Shown here piece after piece: positions 35,414 to 47,799 of a stretch of 64,000 nt of DNA. The notes under the pieces were generated by a model. That model had not been told where the DNA came from. It saw only the letters and a list, made by a program, of their open reading frames with translations, and made no database searches. The DNA comes from Medicago truncatula. Lineage: Eukaryota > Streptophyta > Magnoliopsida > Fabales > Fabaceae. How positions within the stretch are numbered: position 1 is the stretch's first letter; every line of letters starts with the position of its first letter. The position numbers and the translations under genes are program-made. Location: NCBI RefSeq assembly GCF_003473485.1, contig NC_053046.1, forward strand, positions 6,892,001-6,956,000. Reading direction: 5' to 3'.

Positions 35414-36416
35414 ACAATCCGGTTACTCTACAACTACAACAATATAATGACACGATTGTACTGTTAGATTTAGAGAGACATAAAAAAAAAGTTCAATTGA
35501 TGAAAAAGTGATAGAAGCAGAACAGTAATATTGATAATATCAGAAACACAAATAGTCATAATTCCAATTAAAAACATAATGGAATGATGAGAAATCGAGC
35601 ATATTATTACATTTAGTTAAGTTCCTACAATTACTTTTTGTAAAAAAAAAAAAAAAAAGCTCCTACAAGCACTTATGATCCAGTACAATAAAAAAAAAAA
35701 TACTGACGAAAAGTTTAAGATCTAATGATAGAAAAGGGTCCGATTAGGCATGACGATTTCCAATATTTCGGAAAGATGAAAATAATAGACGTTTTGTTTA
35801 TCTATCAAATGACATTGTCAAATGGAGAAAAATATGTTAGAAAATGACTAATTTAGATAAAGTGGTCTCTATGAGTTTAGCTCAGTTAGTAGGGATATTG
35901 TATAATTTATGTAGAGGTTGGGAAAAAAAAGTGTATTGTTTTGGTTTAAGTTATTTTCTTCAAATCGTGTTAGTCAACTAGTAAATGAGGTGATTAGAGA
36001 TTGGAAAAATCTTGGTTGAAGCTTAAAAAATCATGTAATTTAATATAAATGACCAAATGGAATAAGCTAGAAAAAAGAATATGACTGACCAGATGGAATA
36101 AACTAGAAAAAGGATGAAGATGAAAACAAATATTCACAACAACAAATTACTAAAGAAAATGAACATTGAGAAAAAGTTATACTTGTGATAGTAGTACTTA
36201 CTATAACTATGATCAAACTCTTTTAAACAAGGGTTATGATATCAATTAGACCACTTGTTCAAAAAAAAAACAATTAGGCCACTTGTTAAAGGAAACTAAT
36301 AGTAGTAAATTTGTATTAGAAACAACAATTATTTAACTTTTAAAAGAACTTTTAAAAAGTTGAATTCACCATTTTTTTAATAAAATATTTCTATTTTTTT
36401 CTTTTAAACAATATTC
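35414..36416. other. Intergenic DNA with a possible SINE head
   Basis: No gene. At about 35872-35930 an A-box-like gagtttagctcagttagta followed by tgtataatttatg and an A run resembles the 5' part of the short SINE family, but no B box or flanking repeat is clear. Confidence 0.35.
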
Positions 36417-36419
36417 TTA

Positions 36420-37990
36420 AGTTTTGTTTGCGAGTTGGATTTTGAAGGGGAGAGGAATGGAAGGAAAGGCTTATGGAGTGGTAAATCCTTGTTTGTGAGT
36501 TTTAAAAAAACAAAGGGAAAGGTTTTGAGGGGTTTTGAAGGGCTTCATTTGTCCAATTTTAAAGTTCCCCCAAATTGGGGGTTTTGGGGGGTTAAACATA
36601 CAAATTGACAATTTTGCCCTCTTAATAATTCAAAATTCCAATTTTAGACATTACTAAAATTAATACAATCTTTTTAAAAACAACTTATTTATACAAAACA
36701 GCTTATTACAACCTCATTTTCAAAAACCGCTTATTCAAAACAACTTATTTATACAAAACAACTTATTACGACCTCATTTTCAAAAACTTCTTATTCAAAA
36801 CAACTTATTTATATAAAACAGCTTATTACGACCTCATTTTCAAAAATCGCTTATTCAAAACAACTTATTTATACAAAAGAGCTTATTACGACCTCATTTT
36901 CAAAAACAGCTTATTCAAAACAACTTATTTATGCAAAACAGCTTAATACGATCTCTTTTTCAAAAACATCTTATTCAAAACAGCTTATTTATACAAAACA
37001 GCTTATTACGACCTCATTTTCAAAAACCGCTTATTCAAAACAACTTATTTATACAAAACAGCTTAATAGGACCTCATTTTCAAAAACAGCTTATTCAAAA
37101 CTGCTTATTTATATAAAACAACTTATTACGACCTCGTTTTCAAAAACCGCTTATTCAAAACAACTTATTTATGCAAAACAGCTTAATACGATCTCTTTTT
37201 CAAATACAGCTTATTCAAAACAGCTTATTTATACAAAACAGCATATTACGACCTCATTTTCTAAAACTGCTCATTTATTCAAGCGGTTTTAGAAAATGAG
37301 GTCGTAATATGCTATTTTGTATAAATAAGCTGTTTTGAATAAGCTATATTTGAAAAAGAGATCGTATTAAGCTGTTTTTGCGTAAATAAGCTGTTTAGAA
37401 TAAGATGTTTTTGAAAAAGATGTCGTAATAAGCTGTTTTGTATAAATAAGTTGTTTTGAATAAGCAGTTTTTGAAAAAGATATCGTATTAAGCTGTTTTA
37501 AATAAGCTGTTTTTTTTTAAATGAGGTAATAATAAGCTGTTTTGTATAAATAAGTTGTTTTTTTAAAAAAGATCGTAATAATTTATTTTTCATAAGATAA
37601 GCTGTTTTTTAAAAAGAGGCCGTAATAAGTTGTTTTGTATAAATAAGTTGTTTTTAAAAAGTGATTGTAATAAGCTTTTTTTTTTTATATAAATAAGTTG
37701 TTTTTTAAAAATAAACTTTGACAATAGATCGTAATAATTTGTTTTTCATGAGATAAGTTGTTTTGAATAAATTAGAAGTTAAATTACGAAGTATAACAAT
37801 GTTTTGATTTTAAGAGGAAAAAGGGTAAAATAGTAAAATTATAACATAAACCCTCCATCTCCTTACCTTATTGGCTTTTTAACTCTCAAACAAGGGGAAG
37901 GTTTTCCCTCTTTTCTCTCTTCCCTCCCTTTCCTTCCCTTCCCCTCCTTAGTCTTTCCTTTCCTTCCCCTCAAAACTCGCAAACAAAGCC
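36420..37990. mobile_element. Harbinger-type element whose arms are inverted 60 bp minisatellite arrays
   Basis: The outer ends agttttgtttgcgagttg and aactcgcaaacaaagcc are inverted, and TTA flanks the element (36417-36419 and 37991-37993), as for PIF/Harbinger. Inside, from about 36670 to 37270, a 60 bp unit (cttattcaaaacaacttatt ... ttacgacctcattttcaaaa) is repeated about ten times in tandem. After a short turn near 37275 the same unit runs in inverted orientation to about 37760, with more divergence and indels. Next to the ends are purine-rich (left) and pyrimidine-rich (right) tracts that also pair. No transposase. The single strand would form a hairpin of more than 1 kb. Confidence 0.85.
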
Positions 37991-37993
37991 TTA

Positions 37994-38878
37994 GAGCATT
38001 CTTTAGTATTTTCCTTTAAACAATAATTTTGTTTTTCGTGGAACAAGTATCCATAAAAAGCAGTGATATTTGTTATTCTTAGGATAAAATAGCTTCATTC
38101 AATGGCTAATACCTCGCTATTACAATAATTAAAACTATTGGGATTTTAGGTTAGCAAAAAGTGCTAGCTAAATTCTCACAATGTGATGGATCAATGTTAA
38201 AATTCCAACTGAATGAGATATTTATATTTAACATATGATGTGCCTCGGGTAAGGTTACTTCTAATAGAGGGATTCTATTGAAAAACAGAATGATAACACA
38301 TGGTATTGCCCATCCACTTTAAGGGAAAATGGAAATTATCAAACGATATCTTATATTTTAGTAAAGACAAAATTCAAAATTATCTCATTACTGCATGGAA
38401 ATATCTATCAAAATTCACAATTCAAAATTTCCAATATTGTATTCTGGCATGTGATTTATATGTATGTAGCTCAATGGATATTGCTGTAACCTAAAAAAGT
38501 ATACTATCCAATGAGAAGGACATTAATCTAAGGAGAATCCCCACAAGCCAACTTGGAAAACGAAAACAGCTTAGCCCATTGTTTTTCTCCTCAGTTTGTC
38601 TTCATCCAAGAGTTATCACGCAACGTCACCCATCCCCCTTCTATATCTACTTTGAATTTCAATCGATTTTGATATAGTGACTGTGCAAAAATTTAATAAG
38701 GTATACGATAGCATCCAAGTAAAATTCCAACTTCCTCTCAAAAAAAAAAAGAAGTTAAATTCCAACTTCCATATCATCCATCCTCTCACTTATCATCGTT
38801 AAAAATAAAAGAAGACACTTTTATATTGCATATAAGATATTTTTAATATTTGTCCCTTTTTTTTTTTTTTTTAAGTTG
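37994..38878. other. Intergenic DNA, no gene seen
   Basis: AT-rich DNA with one short unremarkable frame at 38300-38494. Nothing recognised. Confidence 0.4.
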
Positions 38879-38881
38879 ATA

Positions 38882-39161
38882 TTCCCTCCGTCCCAAATTG
38901 TATGTCACTTTAGAAGAAAAAAAATTGTCTTATATTATAGTATGTCACTTTACAATACTAATGAAACATTAATGTTATTTTTCCTATTATATCCTTAACT
39001 ATTTATTACTCTTTTTTCTTTCAATTCTTTCATTTATCATATCATTTATTAAGGACAATTTTGTAAAACAATTCATAATATCTATTTCTCACACAATATT
39101 AATTACATTTCTTAATATGCGTGAAATGGCCAAAACGACATACAATTTGGGACGGAAAGAG
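38882..39161. mobile_element. Stowaway-type MITE, TA TSD
   Basis: The left end ttccctccgtcccaaattgt is inverted relative to the right end acaatttgggacggaaagag, and pairing continues into atgtc/gacat. TA flanks both sides (38880-38881 and 39162-39163). 280 bp, non-coding. Confidence 0.88.
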
Positions 39162-39163
39162 TA

Positions 39164-40303
39164 TCTATGTAACTTTAAATAACTTGATTTAAGAGTTTTT
39201 ATCACAATCATTTACAGTATCATATATCAATAAATAAAGGGTCATGTTAACTAGTATGATGAATATATAACCAATGAACAAGTAACTGGTTAAGGGAATC
39301 AGAAAAAGAAAGTTTTAAAATAAAAAATACACTTTATTGACTTTTAAGGAATTGACAACACAATTTCTGAGGCAATACATACTATATATGCTTCTAAATT
39401 AGGGGCACCGGTTAACATTACCCATAAATAAAAGTGTAATATTACCTCTAAAAAAAGAGTAACATTAATTTATTAGAGTTATCTATACCCTCTGTCCTTT
39501 TTATATTGATATCTCTTTTTTCAAAACTCATTTTACATTGTTTAATGTGTTATTTTATTGCAAAAACAGTCCAACTTATTTTACACAAACAAGAAAAATT
39601 AACCAAGTGACTGAATTCAAATTATTAACAAACTTCAATTAGAGGATAAATAGTCTAAAAGAGCACGAGTTCAAATCCTAATAGAAATAATCACTAATCA
39701 TACTTATTTACATCTCGATCAAACTTTAAAATGTCAAAACTTCATTCTCCTGCAAAAGATAAATTTTGGTCTCTCATGCAGATTGGTAGAAAGGGTATTT
39801 TTACTCTCTCGTGTACAAAGAATAGAATACTGTAGATTTTTTAGAGGCGGATAATTATGAAAGCGATTAAGAAAAATGTATATTGACAACTTATTTTTAT
39901 AAACTTTATTTGTTTTACAGATTATTTTTATAAACTAAATTAACTACTTTTCTTAACACAGCAAGTTAAAATTAAGTTTTATATTATTAAGGGAGCGATT
40001 ACCTAATTATGAATCATAGGAAGTGGTAATCTATTTATCTATTGTAAGAAATCCCACTAGACAGGCAGCTGAATCACTTTGGTGGTTTTCATGGTAATGT
40101 CATGAATCATATTGGTCCTTTTTGTAGTTGCCACGCCCATGTACTTTTTGTCCGTTACACGTTACTAGTGTTTCTAGCCCTTGTTTGAGAAAAACAACAG
40201 GCATTTGCAAAGGAAGATACCCTGAGCTGAGAGTGAAACCACTTCCTATATACATCCTATAATAGAAAAACAACTGGCCTCACATTTTTAACTAAATTAT
40301 TAA
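39164..40303. other. Intergenic DNA upstream of the small basic-protein gene
   Basis: No gene. A single Stowaway-like end (accctctgtcctttttat, near 39488) appears without its partner. The rest is AT-rich. Confidence 0.4.
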
Positions 40304-40305
40304 AC

Positions 40306-40312
40306 TATAAAA
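40306..40312 (+). promoter_or_regulatory. TATA box of the small basic-protein gene
   Basis: The sequence ctataaaagg fits the plant TATA consensus and lies 93-99 bp upstream of the ATG at 40405, which would leave a leader of about 65 bases. That spacing supports 40405-40698 as a real gene. Confidence 0.5.
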
Positions 40313-40404
40313 GGTTGGTGATATCTTTATAAATTTGAAAACATCCATCAGACTCAGCAATTTTCAACACTCTAACTTGAACCAAAAGAAAGAAAGAAAG
40401 AAAA

Positions 40405-40698
40405 ATGGCTTTTGTGATTTCAAGAGCTGAATCAGAGACCAAGAAGGGTGGCCTTGATCACCAAGAAGACAAGAACCCTGCAAGAGAAGAGAGTGCCATC
40501 TCAAGTGAGCTACACTTGAAATCGTCCTTGTCGAAATCCTCATCACAAACCCTCGACAAAGAAGTAGTCCTACGACGCATTCGCCATCAGAAGTCCCTAA
40601 ACAGAATCAAAAGTGTTTTTGAGGGTTTTCGGGGCTGCTCAGCTTCAGCCCAAGAACAGAAGTGGCTACAACAGGATGATGTTTTTTCTTCACCTTAA
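40405..40698 (+). CDS. Small basic/polar protein of unknown function
   Basis: A 97-residue intronless frame. It starts at an ATG preceded by agaaagaaaaatgg in A-rich leader sequence, with a good TATA box upstream and a plausible 3' flank. The first half is polar and Lys/Glu/Ser-rich. The centre holds a Ser-rich stretch (SSLSKSSSQTLDKEVVLRR) and then a basic amphipathic segment, IRHQKSLNRIKSVFEGFRG. No signal peptide or membrane segment. The RRIRHQKSLNRIKS block looks like a conserved core I have seen in small uncharacterised plant proteins, but I cannot assign a family. Codon use and composition look coding compared with the flanks. Confidence 0.65.
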   Translation: MAFVISRAESETKKGGLDHQEDKNPAREESAISSELHLKSSLSKSSSQTLDKEVVLRRIRHQKSLNRIKSVFEGFRGCSASAQEQKWLQQDDVFSSP

Positions 40699-41229
40699 AT
40701 ATATGCAAGCCACTGGCACTGTTTTCAGATATGAGCAATAGGCGGCCTATTGACTTGTTGCTAAATGGCTTCTAATGTTTTTTTTTCCAATTTATGTAAC
40801 ATCATGTATCAGGTTGACCATCATAAAATATTGCTTCCAATTCAAATTATATGTCGTTTAAGGTTTTGCACAATGATTCGAACAATAAATAACTTACTAA
40901 GTGGAACAATTTCACTAAATTGCTCACGAACATAATAGCCATGTGTTACTATAGCTTCTTCTTTACTACTGTGCACACCACCCCTCCCCCTTTTATCAGT
41001 GTTATCATTCCCTTCTCTGAAAGTATTTCAGGGTTTGGACAGGGAGTTCTATGTGGCAAAAACACTAGTGCATAATTAACTTCAACTAACATGGATTATA
41101 TAGTAATGTTACAATTTAGTCCAGTACACCGACAGAAGCAACAAAGATGATTGGTTAAAAATACATGTTGCAACATTGACGCCTCACCTTGGCCAAAAAA
41201 ATCTATAAATTTATAAGGGAATAAAATCC
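40699..41229. other. Space between convergent genes
   Basis: Holds the 3' flanks of the small basic-protein gene (+) and the small charged-protein gene (-). No other feature recognised. Confidence 0.4.
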
Positions 41230-43172
41230 TCATTTCTGGCGTATGATCCCGGAATTGGAAAGTAGACGTAATGCTTGGTTGGAATTCTTCAAAACAGCAG
41301 ACGATCTTGGAACTGACATTTTCCTTTCTTTCAAGAAACCTAAGGCAGTCTTTAAGCATTGAGGAGGAGCTGGTTTGCTCACAATAATAGGTTCAGAACT
41401 GCAAATGACAAAGGAAATATATATAACTACAGGAATAAAAGCGGCATGAAAGCATAATTATAATTGTATAGAAATAGATAGGATGAAATCCCTACTAACC
41501 CTGAATCCTTGGATTTTCTCTTCCTTGAAGTGGTAGCCTTTAATTTATCTTCCTCCTCATCAGTCTCAGTTAATAAATTTTTTCTGCAAACAGATTATAG
41601 CCTCTTAAAAGATTTATCTAAAGAATCAAAGCATAGTTAGATAAGAGAGAAAGAGAGGCCAATCATTACTTCTCCTTAGCTGCAAGCATTTCAACAATGC
41701 TTTTGGGAAGAAATTCCACAGCAGTGTTTGGTTTTTGCTGAGATTCAGTGTTTGGTTCTTGCTCAGATTCAGTGTTTGATGTGTCCCTAGATTTTTTAGT
41801 AGCTTTAGATGGTCGAGGTGTTAAATTTTGAGCCCATTTTCGCCGACGTTCTTTCTCTTCAATATTAACCCTGCCATGTAAAGTCATATTAGACATCAGT
41901 ATATGTGGTTGTTATGCATGAGTCCAAAATAAAGCCGAGAGAGCGTGCAAGTGGATCTTAACCCATAATTATGCAGTATAAGAGAGAATAAAGGAATGTT
42001 GATATTTGCAAAACAACAGATCAAAAGCCATATGCTAGCTACACCCATCTGTGCCATTCAGCGGTTAGCCCATAATAATTTATGAAACTAACGACATCCT
42101 GACATAAGCACTATCTCTCATCTCATGAATGTTTTTGATGAAAAACCTTTTCATATGTTCCAGTGTTGTTAAAATTTAAATAACAGCTATAGTGGTGCGG
42201 TAGCATAGCAGAATTTGAACAAATCATTATCGTTCTACAATATGCTATTTAGTACAAATATTTGTGAAATAGTGACTCTAGCAGCGCTATAGCACAGTTG
42301 AGTAGCAGAACTTGAACAGAGCACTATTTTTTGCAATATGCAATTGACAACACTGAGATATTCACTGATCAGATCTCATATTGTTCAAATTTACCAAATC
42401 TTTTATCCAAATTCTTAAAAAACCATTAAGCACCATAGTGCCAACCAATTAATAATCAGCAAAATGAGACACTCACATAGTCATATCTTTCTATAAAACA
42501 ATGTTTATGAATGAGTGAATTCACTCAGTTAGAATTCTCTATCCCTACTCAAGCCTGAGATTATCCAATAATCTATCAATGTTAAAAAAAGTTCTGCCAG
42601 CGTAACCAACATTATCGATCACAGACAACGGAAAATAGCGGACTGTTAAAGTTCCACTACGCAAAAGTGCTACAGCGCAACTATATCAGCTAATTAACAA
42701 CATGCTGTCCTAAATAGTGTGTGGCAAAACAGCAGCAGCCACATCAAGATTGTCGATGTCTTAGTCACTGCAAAGCAGCTAAAACTTCTCTCCCCAAAAC
42801 AAATAATATTGAAACATAGTAATTTGTATTGATAAATTTTTAAACAACGTTACTCATATTGCAAAAACAACATCACAGAAATTCTCAAAAATTATTTTCC
42901 AATTATGCTTCCAGTAACTTCAATTATCCTGGTAACCAAGTAAACACAGTTTTACCTGATTGTGTTTTCCCTTTTAGTCTTTCGAATCTCTTCATCTAGT
43001 TGAATACCCTGCGATACACACTCTTAGATTAAGTAAACTAATCTCAAAAACAAATTAAAGATTGTAAATTCGATTTGATTCATTGAAACAAATAAATTGG
43101 AATTGGAAAATGAACTGAAGAAACCTGTTCAGCTGTGAATTCCTCAGGGGCATCAGAATCGCTGTCTGACAT
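41230..43172 (-). CDS. Small charged protein, possibly nucleolar (five exons)
   Basis: Minus-strand exons 43172-43125, 43008-42956, 41870-41670, 41583-41500 and 41398-41230 join in phase to 184 residues. The start MSDSDSDAPEEFTAEQGIQL is acidic. The middle is basic and Lys/Arg/Ser/Glu-rich (KERRRKWAQNLTPRPSKATK), with a short ESEQEPNTESQQKPNT near-repeat. The C-terminus reads FLKERKMSVPRSSAVLKNSN and QALRLLSNSGIIRQK, which I recall as conserved in a small plant protein family without a clear name. The composition suggests a nuclear or nucleolar protein; a relation to Utp16/Bud21-like snoRNP proteins is possible but unproven. Splice sites are canonical, and intron 2 (about 1.1 kb) carries a MITE at 42163-42356. 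Confidence 0.75.
42163..42356. mobile_element. MITE with CAGTGTTGT ends, in an intron
   Basis: The left end cagtgttgttaaaattt and right end tgcaattgacaacactg are inverted. Flanking octamers atatgttc and agatattc agree at only some positions, so the TSD is decayed; CAGTG ends suggest hAT. A related piece ends in aattgacaacactgg near 5478 within the CDCA7 intron 2, with shared tagtg-tg-gcatagc and cactattttttg words. Confidence 0.6.
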
Positions 43173-44127
43173 GGATGCGATTTTGATTATCTCTCTCTCT
43201 TTTTCACTTTCGAAATCAATTCAGAAAATTTAGGGTTTAAGCAAATTGGCACGGGTTTTGTGTTTCTGCCATAGGCGTGAGTTTGATTTTTTTTTTTTTT
43301 GCAACGATGAAGACAAAGGCCCAAAGAAGAACTAACGGGCCTCGTGAGTGAAATAATCGTGAAAATTTCTTTTTAGCCCCCTAATATTTCTAAGTCCCCT
43401 TGAATTTCCGATTTTACCCATATCAAGCACATCCGGTACATAACTATCGGTCGCCTTGTTTCGGTACGTATCTCCTGGAAGACTCCTTATATATGATAGA
43501 ACACGGTCGTCATACTTTTCCTCTTTTGCACTCAAGTTGAAATTTCTCCTAAACCTTGTAGTTTTTCGACGATGTTGGGTTTTTTCATCACATTCATTCA
43601 AGCAAATAGGATCAATTTTAACTCAATTGTGATCGATTAGCATGTAAAGCTTACTTCCTCCTTTTACATTCAGTTTTTGCATAATTTTTATGGTTTTTTG
43701 TCAATTAGAGCTTCTAGGAGTTGCCTCCCAAACTCACTTGGGGTGGCCTGATGACGTTGGCTTGGGACCTTGGAGTAAGCTCCTTACATGGTTCGATTCA
43801 CCCCGGTGCAAATTTAGTGTTTTAGTTTGACTTCTTTAGCAAAATAAAATAAAAACTTGATAAAGTTTTTGGTTTTCTCTAGACCTACCACTTAGTTCCC
43901 ACTCAAGATGCATACTTAGTCTGAGAACAAAAGACCATTTTTAATGATTATCAAACTTAAAAAATCCTCCAAGATGCCTTACATGGTAGTTCGATTTTTT
44001 TTCCAGACAAACATCATAATTTTGTCTTTTATAAACGGTAAAACTTGCTTTATCTATAGTAGTAGATACGATGAATCTTTTTGAATGAATTTGGAACATA
44101 TTTTTCCTTTCATGAAAGGTAAATTTA
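43173..44127. other. Upstream of the charged-protein gene; no supported gene
   Basis: The first 100 bp is the likely 5' UTR and promoter of the minus-strand gene. A frame at 43332-43601 (minus, 89 residues, Arg/Asp-rich) has no domain I recognise. From 43680 to 43820 the sequence is less AT-rich and may be repeat-derived, but I cannot name it. Confidence 0.35.
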
Positions 44128-46158
44128 GGTACCGTTTGGCCAGACTTTTTTTTTTCGGTCTAAAAGCTACTTTAAAATAAAGCTTTTTAAGAAAAAGACT
44201 AAAGCTGTTCGGTTTCTTTATTTTTTTTTTTAGTTCTAAAGTTATTTTTGAGTTAAAAGCTGTTTGGCAAAATATTGTACAAAACTTTGAATTTATTATT
44301 TTTTGGTGGTGTCTGGGGTTCGAACCTGGGACCTTGCATATATTTATGCATTGTCTATAAATAAAAAAAACTTTGAATTCATTATGAATTAACATAATAA
44401 ATAAAAAAATGTTTAAAATATAAAAGATATATTTTTACCAATACTATATTTACTCAATGACGTTTATTTTGTGTAACATGAATACAAATTTGTATCATCA
44501 TATAAACGACTTGTTAAATATTTGAATAGGAAAAATAATTTAAGGAGGCTCAAATAATAACATAAATAATATCAAAGTAGTTTGGAAAATTAAAAACAAT
44601 AATCATCTTTTATTTTAAAAAAAGACATAAATCATCACAAACTCAAACATTTCTACTCTCCATCAACGCAACTCATATTTGATTTCTAACTTTATTCATG
44701 TAACCTCCATCTTGCACTCTTCCTGGATTATATGAACTGATTTCTTCATTTATATTGTTTTCTTCGTCACGCTCAATCATATATTCAGAGATAACATCAC
44801 ATTTATTAAACTCTTCATCTTCAACTCCACACATTCGAATAAAGTTGTGGAGTGCTGTTGTTGTAACTATGATCTTTTGTTGTTTGATTAGTGAAAATGG
44901 TCGCATATCACATAAGATATGCCACCTTTTTTTTCCAAACTCCGATTGTTCTTCCAATTGTTCCACTTTGCTTTTTCTAAATTTTCAGATTTAGAAGAAA
45001 TATTTTCTTTGGTAGTCATAGTTGCATTTATATATAGATAATAGACTAAGCGGATTAAAAAATAAAACATGCATGGAACAATCTAATTATTATACAATAC
45101 AATAATATACATCTAATAGGTATCAACTATGAGCAATTGAAAAAAGAATGTTATAAAATAAATAGTTAAATTAACAAAACAATGAAAAGAAAGAACCTGA
45201 TTGATTTTGGCAAGAGGGTATTCGCAAGGTGCCTCAGTGAAAAGAATTGTGGAGCTGCAGAATATATCTATAATATGTATATGTGTGTGTATATAATGAG
45301 AATAATTGGTTTTTTCTTTTCCAATTATACTCTACAACAAATTTTGTTATAAGAATACCATATTTTTAGTGTTGGTTAAAAAGATAAGAATTTATATTAT
45401 ATAATATTATATTTGTTACATTGCTGGTGTCATTGAAAAAGATATGTTTAGTTTTTTTAATAAGAAAAAGATATGCATAGTTTGTTACAATACAAATGTG
45501 TAAATTATATATAAGTATAATTTTTTTAGGCAACTACACTTGTACTTTTAATTAAAATCAAAATTTTATAAAAATAATTATACGCATTACACAACACTAA
45601 CAAAAATTATACGCATTAGCATAACAAAAAAAAACAGAAAGAGGAACATAAAGTATTACTCTAAACGCTAACGTGTGTGTGTATTTCCGTGGTTGAAGAA
45701 AGGGAATAAAAATATTCGGTGTCATTCATTGACAGCGTGTGAATACAAATATTTGCGAGGTTGTGATGATCAAAAGATATTGAAATTAATATATAAGTGA
45801 TAAAAAGATAATAAAATTCCTTAAAAAAATAGATAATAAACTTAATGGAACCTCATTAAAAAATTAAATGGACCGGTTAAAAAAAATAAAATAAAATAAA
45901 ATGGAAGAAAAAAGCATATTGAAAAAATAAAACAAAAGGTTGCCGGCGGGAGTTGAAGAGAGGTGCTTGTGAAATAAATTGGGGAGAAATAGTTTTTTGA
46001 AGTAGCATTCAACAACTTTTGGTTAAAACTCATTCCATTCAATTTTATGCATTCTAAAAAAAGTACTTTTTTCGAAGGTACTTTATTGATATTGTGTTTG
46101 GCCTAGCTTCTCCTTAAAAACGTAGAAAAGTTGAAAAAAAACCGGATCAAATGGTACC
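44128..46158 (-). mobile_element. PIF/Harbinger element with transposase C-terminal remnant, TTA TSD
   Basis: The ends ggtaccgtttggccagactt and ccggatcaaatggtacc are inverted, and TTA flanks them (44125-44127 and 46159-46161). Inside, on the minus strand at 44673-44966, a frame reads FGKKRWHILCDMRPFSLIKQ and then KIIVTTTALHNFIRMCGVED. This is the final part of the DDE_Tnp_4 (PIF/Harbinger) transposase, with its hallmark ALHNFIR. The catalytic Asp residues and the Myb-like second ORF are not present, so this 2.0 kb copy is an internally deleted element. A SINE has inserted near its left end. Confidence 0.85.
44299..44366 (-). mobile_element. 5'-truncated SINE inside the Harbinger element
   Basis: On the minus strand it reads gacaatgcataaatatatgc, then the B box ggttcgaacc, and accacc followed by an A-rich tail, matching the copies at 9928 and 13861. 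Near-perfect 18 bp direct repeats flank it (aaaactttgaatttatta at 44281-44298; aaaactttgaattcatta at 44367-44384, one mismatch). The A-box end is missing. Confidence 0.85.
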
Positions 46159-46236
46159 TTATATTTGTAGCTTCGAACGGGCAATGCATCGTGTAAGTTG
46201 CAATTGCCAAATGCAATTTGAGATTCAAAGATATAA

Positions 46237-46587
46237 GGGTGTGTTTGTTTTAAGTTTATCAAATTTATTCATATGAATAACATTCCTTGAAATATCAAGA
46301 TGAGAATTTTATTTTAAGGTATTTAAAAAAAATATGTTTGGTTAACTTTATAATATTCCTAGAAACCTTACAGATAGAGATTATAATAGATAACTAGATA
46401 TAAATTTATTTCCATCTTCATGGGAACTTTATTCCCACAATTTTCTTTGGGAAATTTTTCTATTCCCAATAATATTTTATATCCGAAAATAAAATTTAGT
46501 AAACTTGTAACAAACATAAACATATATATATATTTCTATCATTTTATTCTCAGGAATCAACAAATATAACTTGAAATAAACACACCT
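46237..46587. mobile_element. Tourist-type (PIF/Harbinger) MITE, TAA TSD
   Basis: The left end gggtgtgtttgttttaagtt is inverted relative to the right end aacttgaaataaacacacct. TAA flanks both sides (46234-46236 and 46588-46590). It is 351 bp and non-coding, and lies 76 bp beyond the right TSD of the larger Harbinger element. Confidence 0.85.
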
Positions 46588-46590
46588 TAA

Positions 46591-47799
46591 TGGTGACAAC
46601 TTATCACCATTTTCAACTGCTTCTTGTATTTATTCAAGAAATAAAATCTAATATTTCCTTGGTTATTTCTTATGAAATGAAACATCATTAAATGGAGAGT
46701 CAAATTTTATACATCTGGATAAATCCTATCCAAAACTGGTTAATCCGAAAAGAAAAGAAAAAAAGAAGACTATTTGAGTGGATTTTGTGAATGTAGGAGA
46801 GGAGAGATTTTCTTTTAAAAGGATTGTTATTTGAACAATTAATTTGGTAATAACTTATCTAACAATCATATTTTACGAAGAAAAAAGTGGTATTGACACG
46901 GAAATCATAGCAATAGAGAGATAAAGTAAAAAATAATGTGAGTATGAAAGATAAAGTTGTTGCAAAAGTTATCACTAAATAGATGTTCAGGGACATGAAA
47001 ACAGATAGTAGTCAATTTCCCTTGGTCAAACATTGTATGATTTGCCTTTTGTTGACCATACATAAAGCGTTACATCCACTAACAAGTAATTTCCTATCAA
47101 GACAAGGGCTTTTAGTGCAAAAGAAAATTCATCCAGGCGCATATCCGCCATTACACACATAAAAATCAAATAAACATGTCGATGTACACGCATTTTCCAT
47201 TCTAATTCTAAATAAATCAAAGTGTGAATGAGTCGAAGTTTCTCTCTACCCTACAAATACAAAATAATACTTGTTCATGTTACTTCTTCCCTCTATTGTT
47301 TTCATACCAAAATAATGAACTTTATGGTAACCTGACACAAGTCACAATTCATTTTCCATTTTCGTACTACTAGAAGTTGTGCTCAATTTACTTCTCCAAC
47401 TGCTACATCAATATTAATTTCAACCTTAGCATAACAACATTTAAAGGTATACTTATATGCATATTTATGCCTACAGTTTTTCAAATTTTTGTTACCATCA
47501 TTAAAGTCACTGATTATTTTTTCTTCCAGTATGAACAAACATTAATTAATATAGATGGCTACCCAACTAAATATTTCACAAGCTTTAACTTCTCATTTAA
47601 TCCATCACCTGAAAAAATAAACATCACTTTGATTATATTTTTCTTATAGTATCTTATAAAGATCAAATTTTTGAGCTATTCAAGCTGAATCAAAAATACC
47701 ATTGAATTGAACTAAACTTTATTTTTTATATTCTTTTCAGGGTAATGATCTTGATCAAAGATTACCAACTTCAAATTCTTCAATCATCATCTCAAAAAA
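46591..47799. other. Upstream region of the WAKL14-type kinase gene
   Basis: No other gene is visible. The region just before the start codon is AT-rich with several frames lacking domain similarity. It presumably contains the kinase promoter and 5' UTR. Confidence 0.4.

Noticed and set aside
41096-41359. 87-residue minus-strand frame near the charged-protein gene
   Set aside because: It is another frame over the real last exon, whose correct frame ends ALRLLSNSGIIRQK at 41230.
43332-43601. 89-residue Arg/Asp-rich minus-strand frame
   Set aside because: No domain or splice partners; it sits just upstream of a real minus-strand gene and may be repeat-derived.
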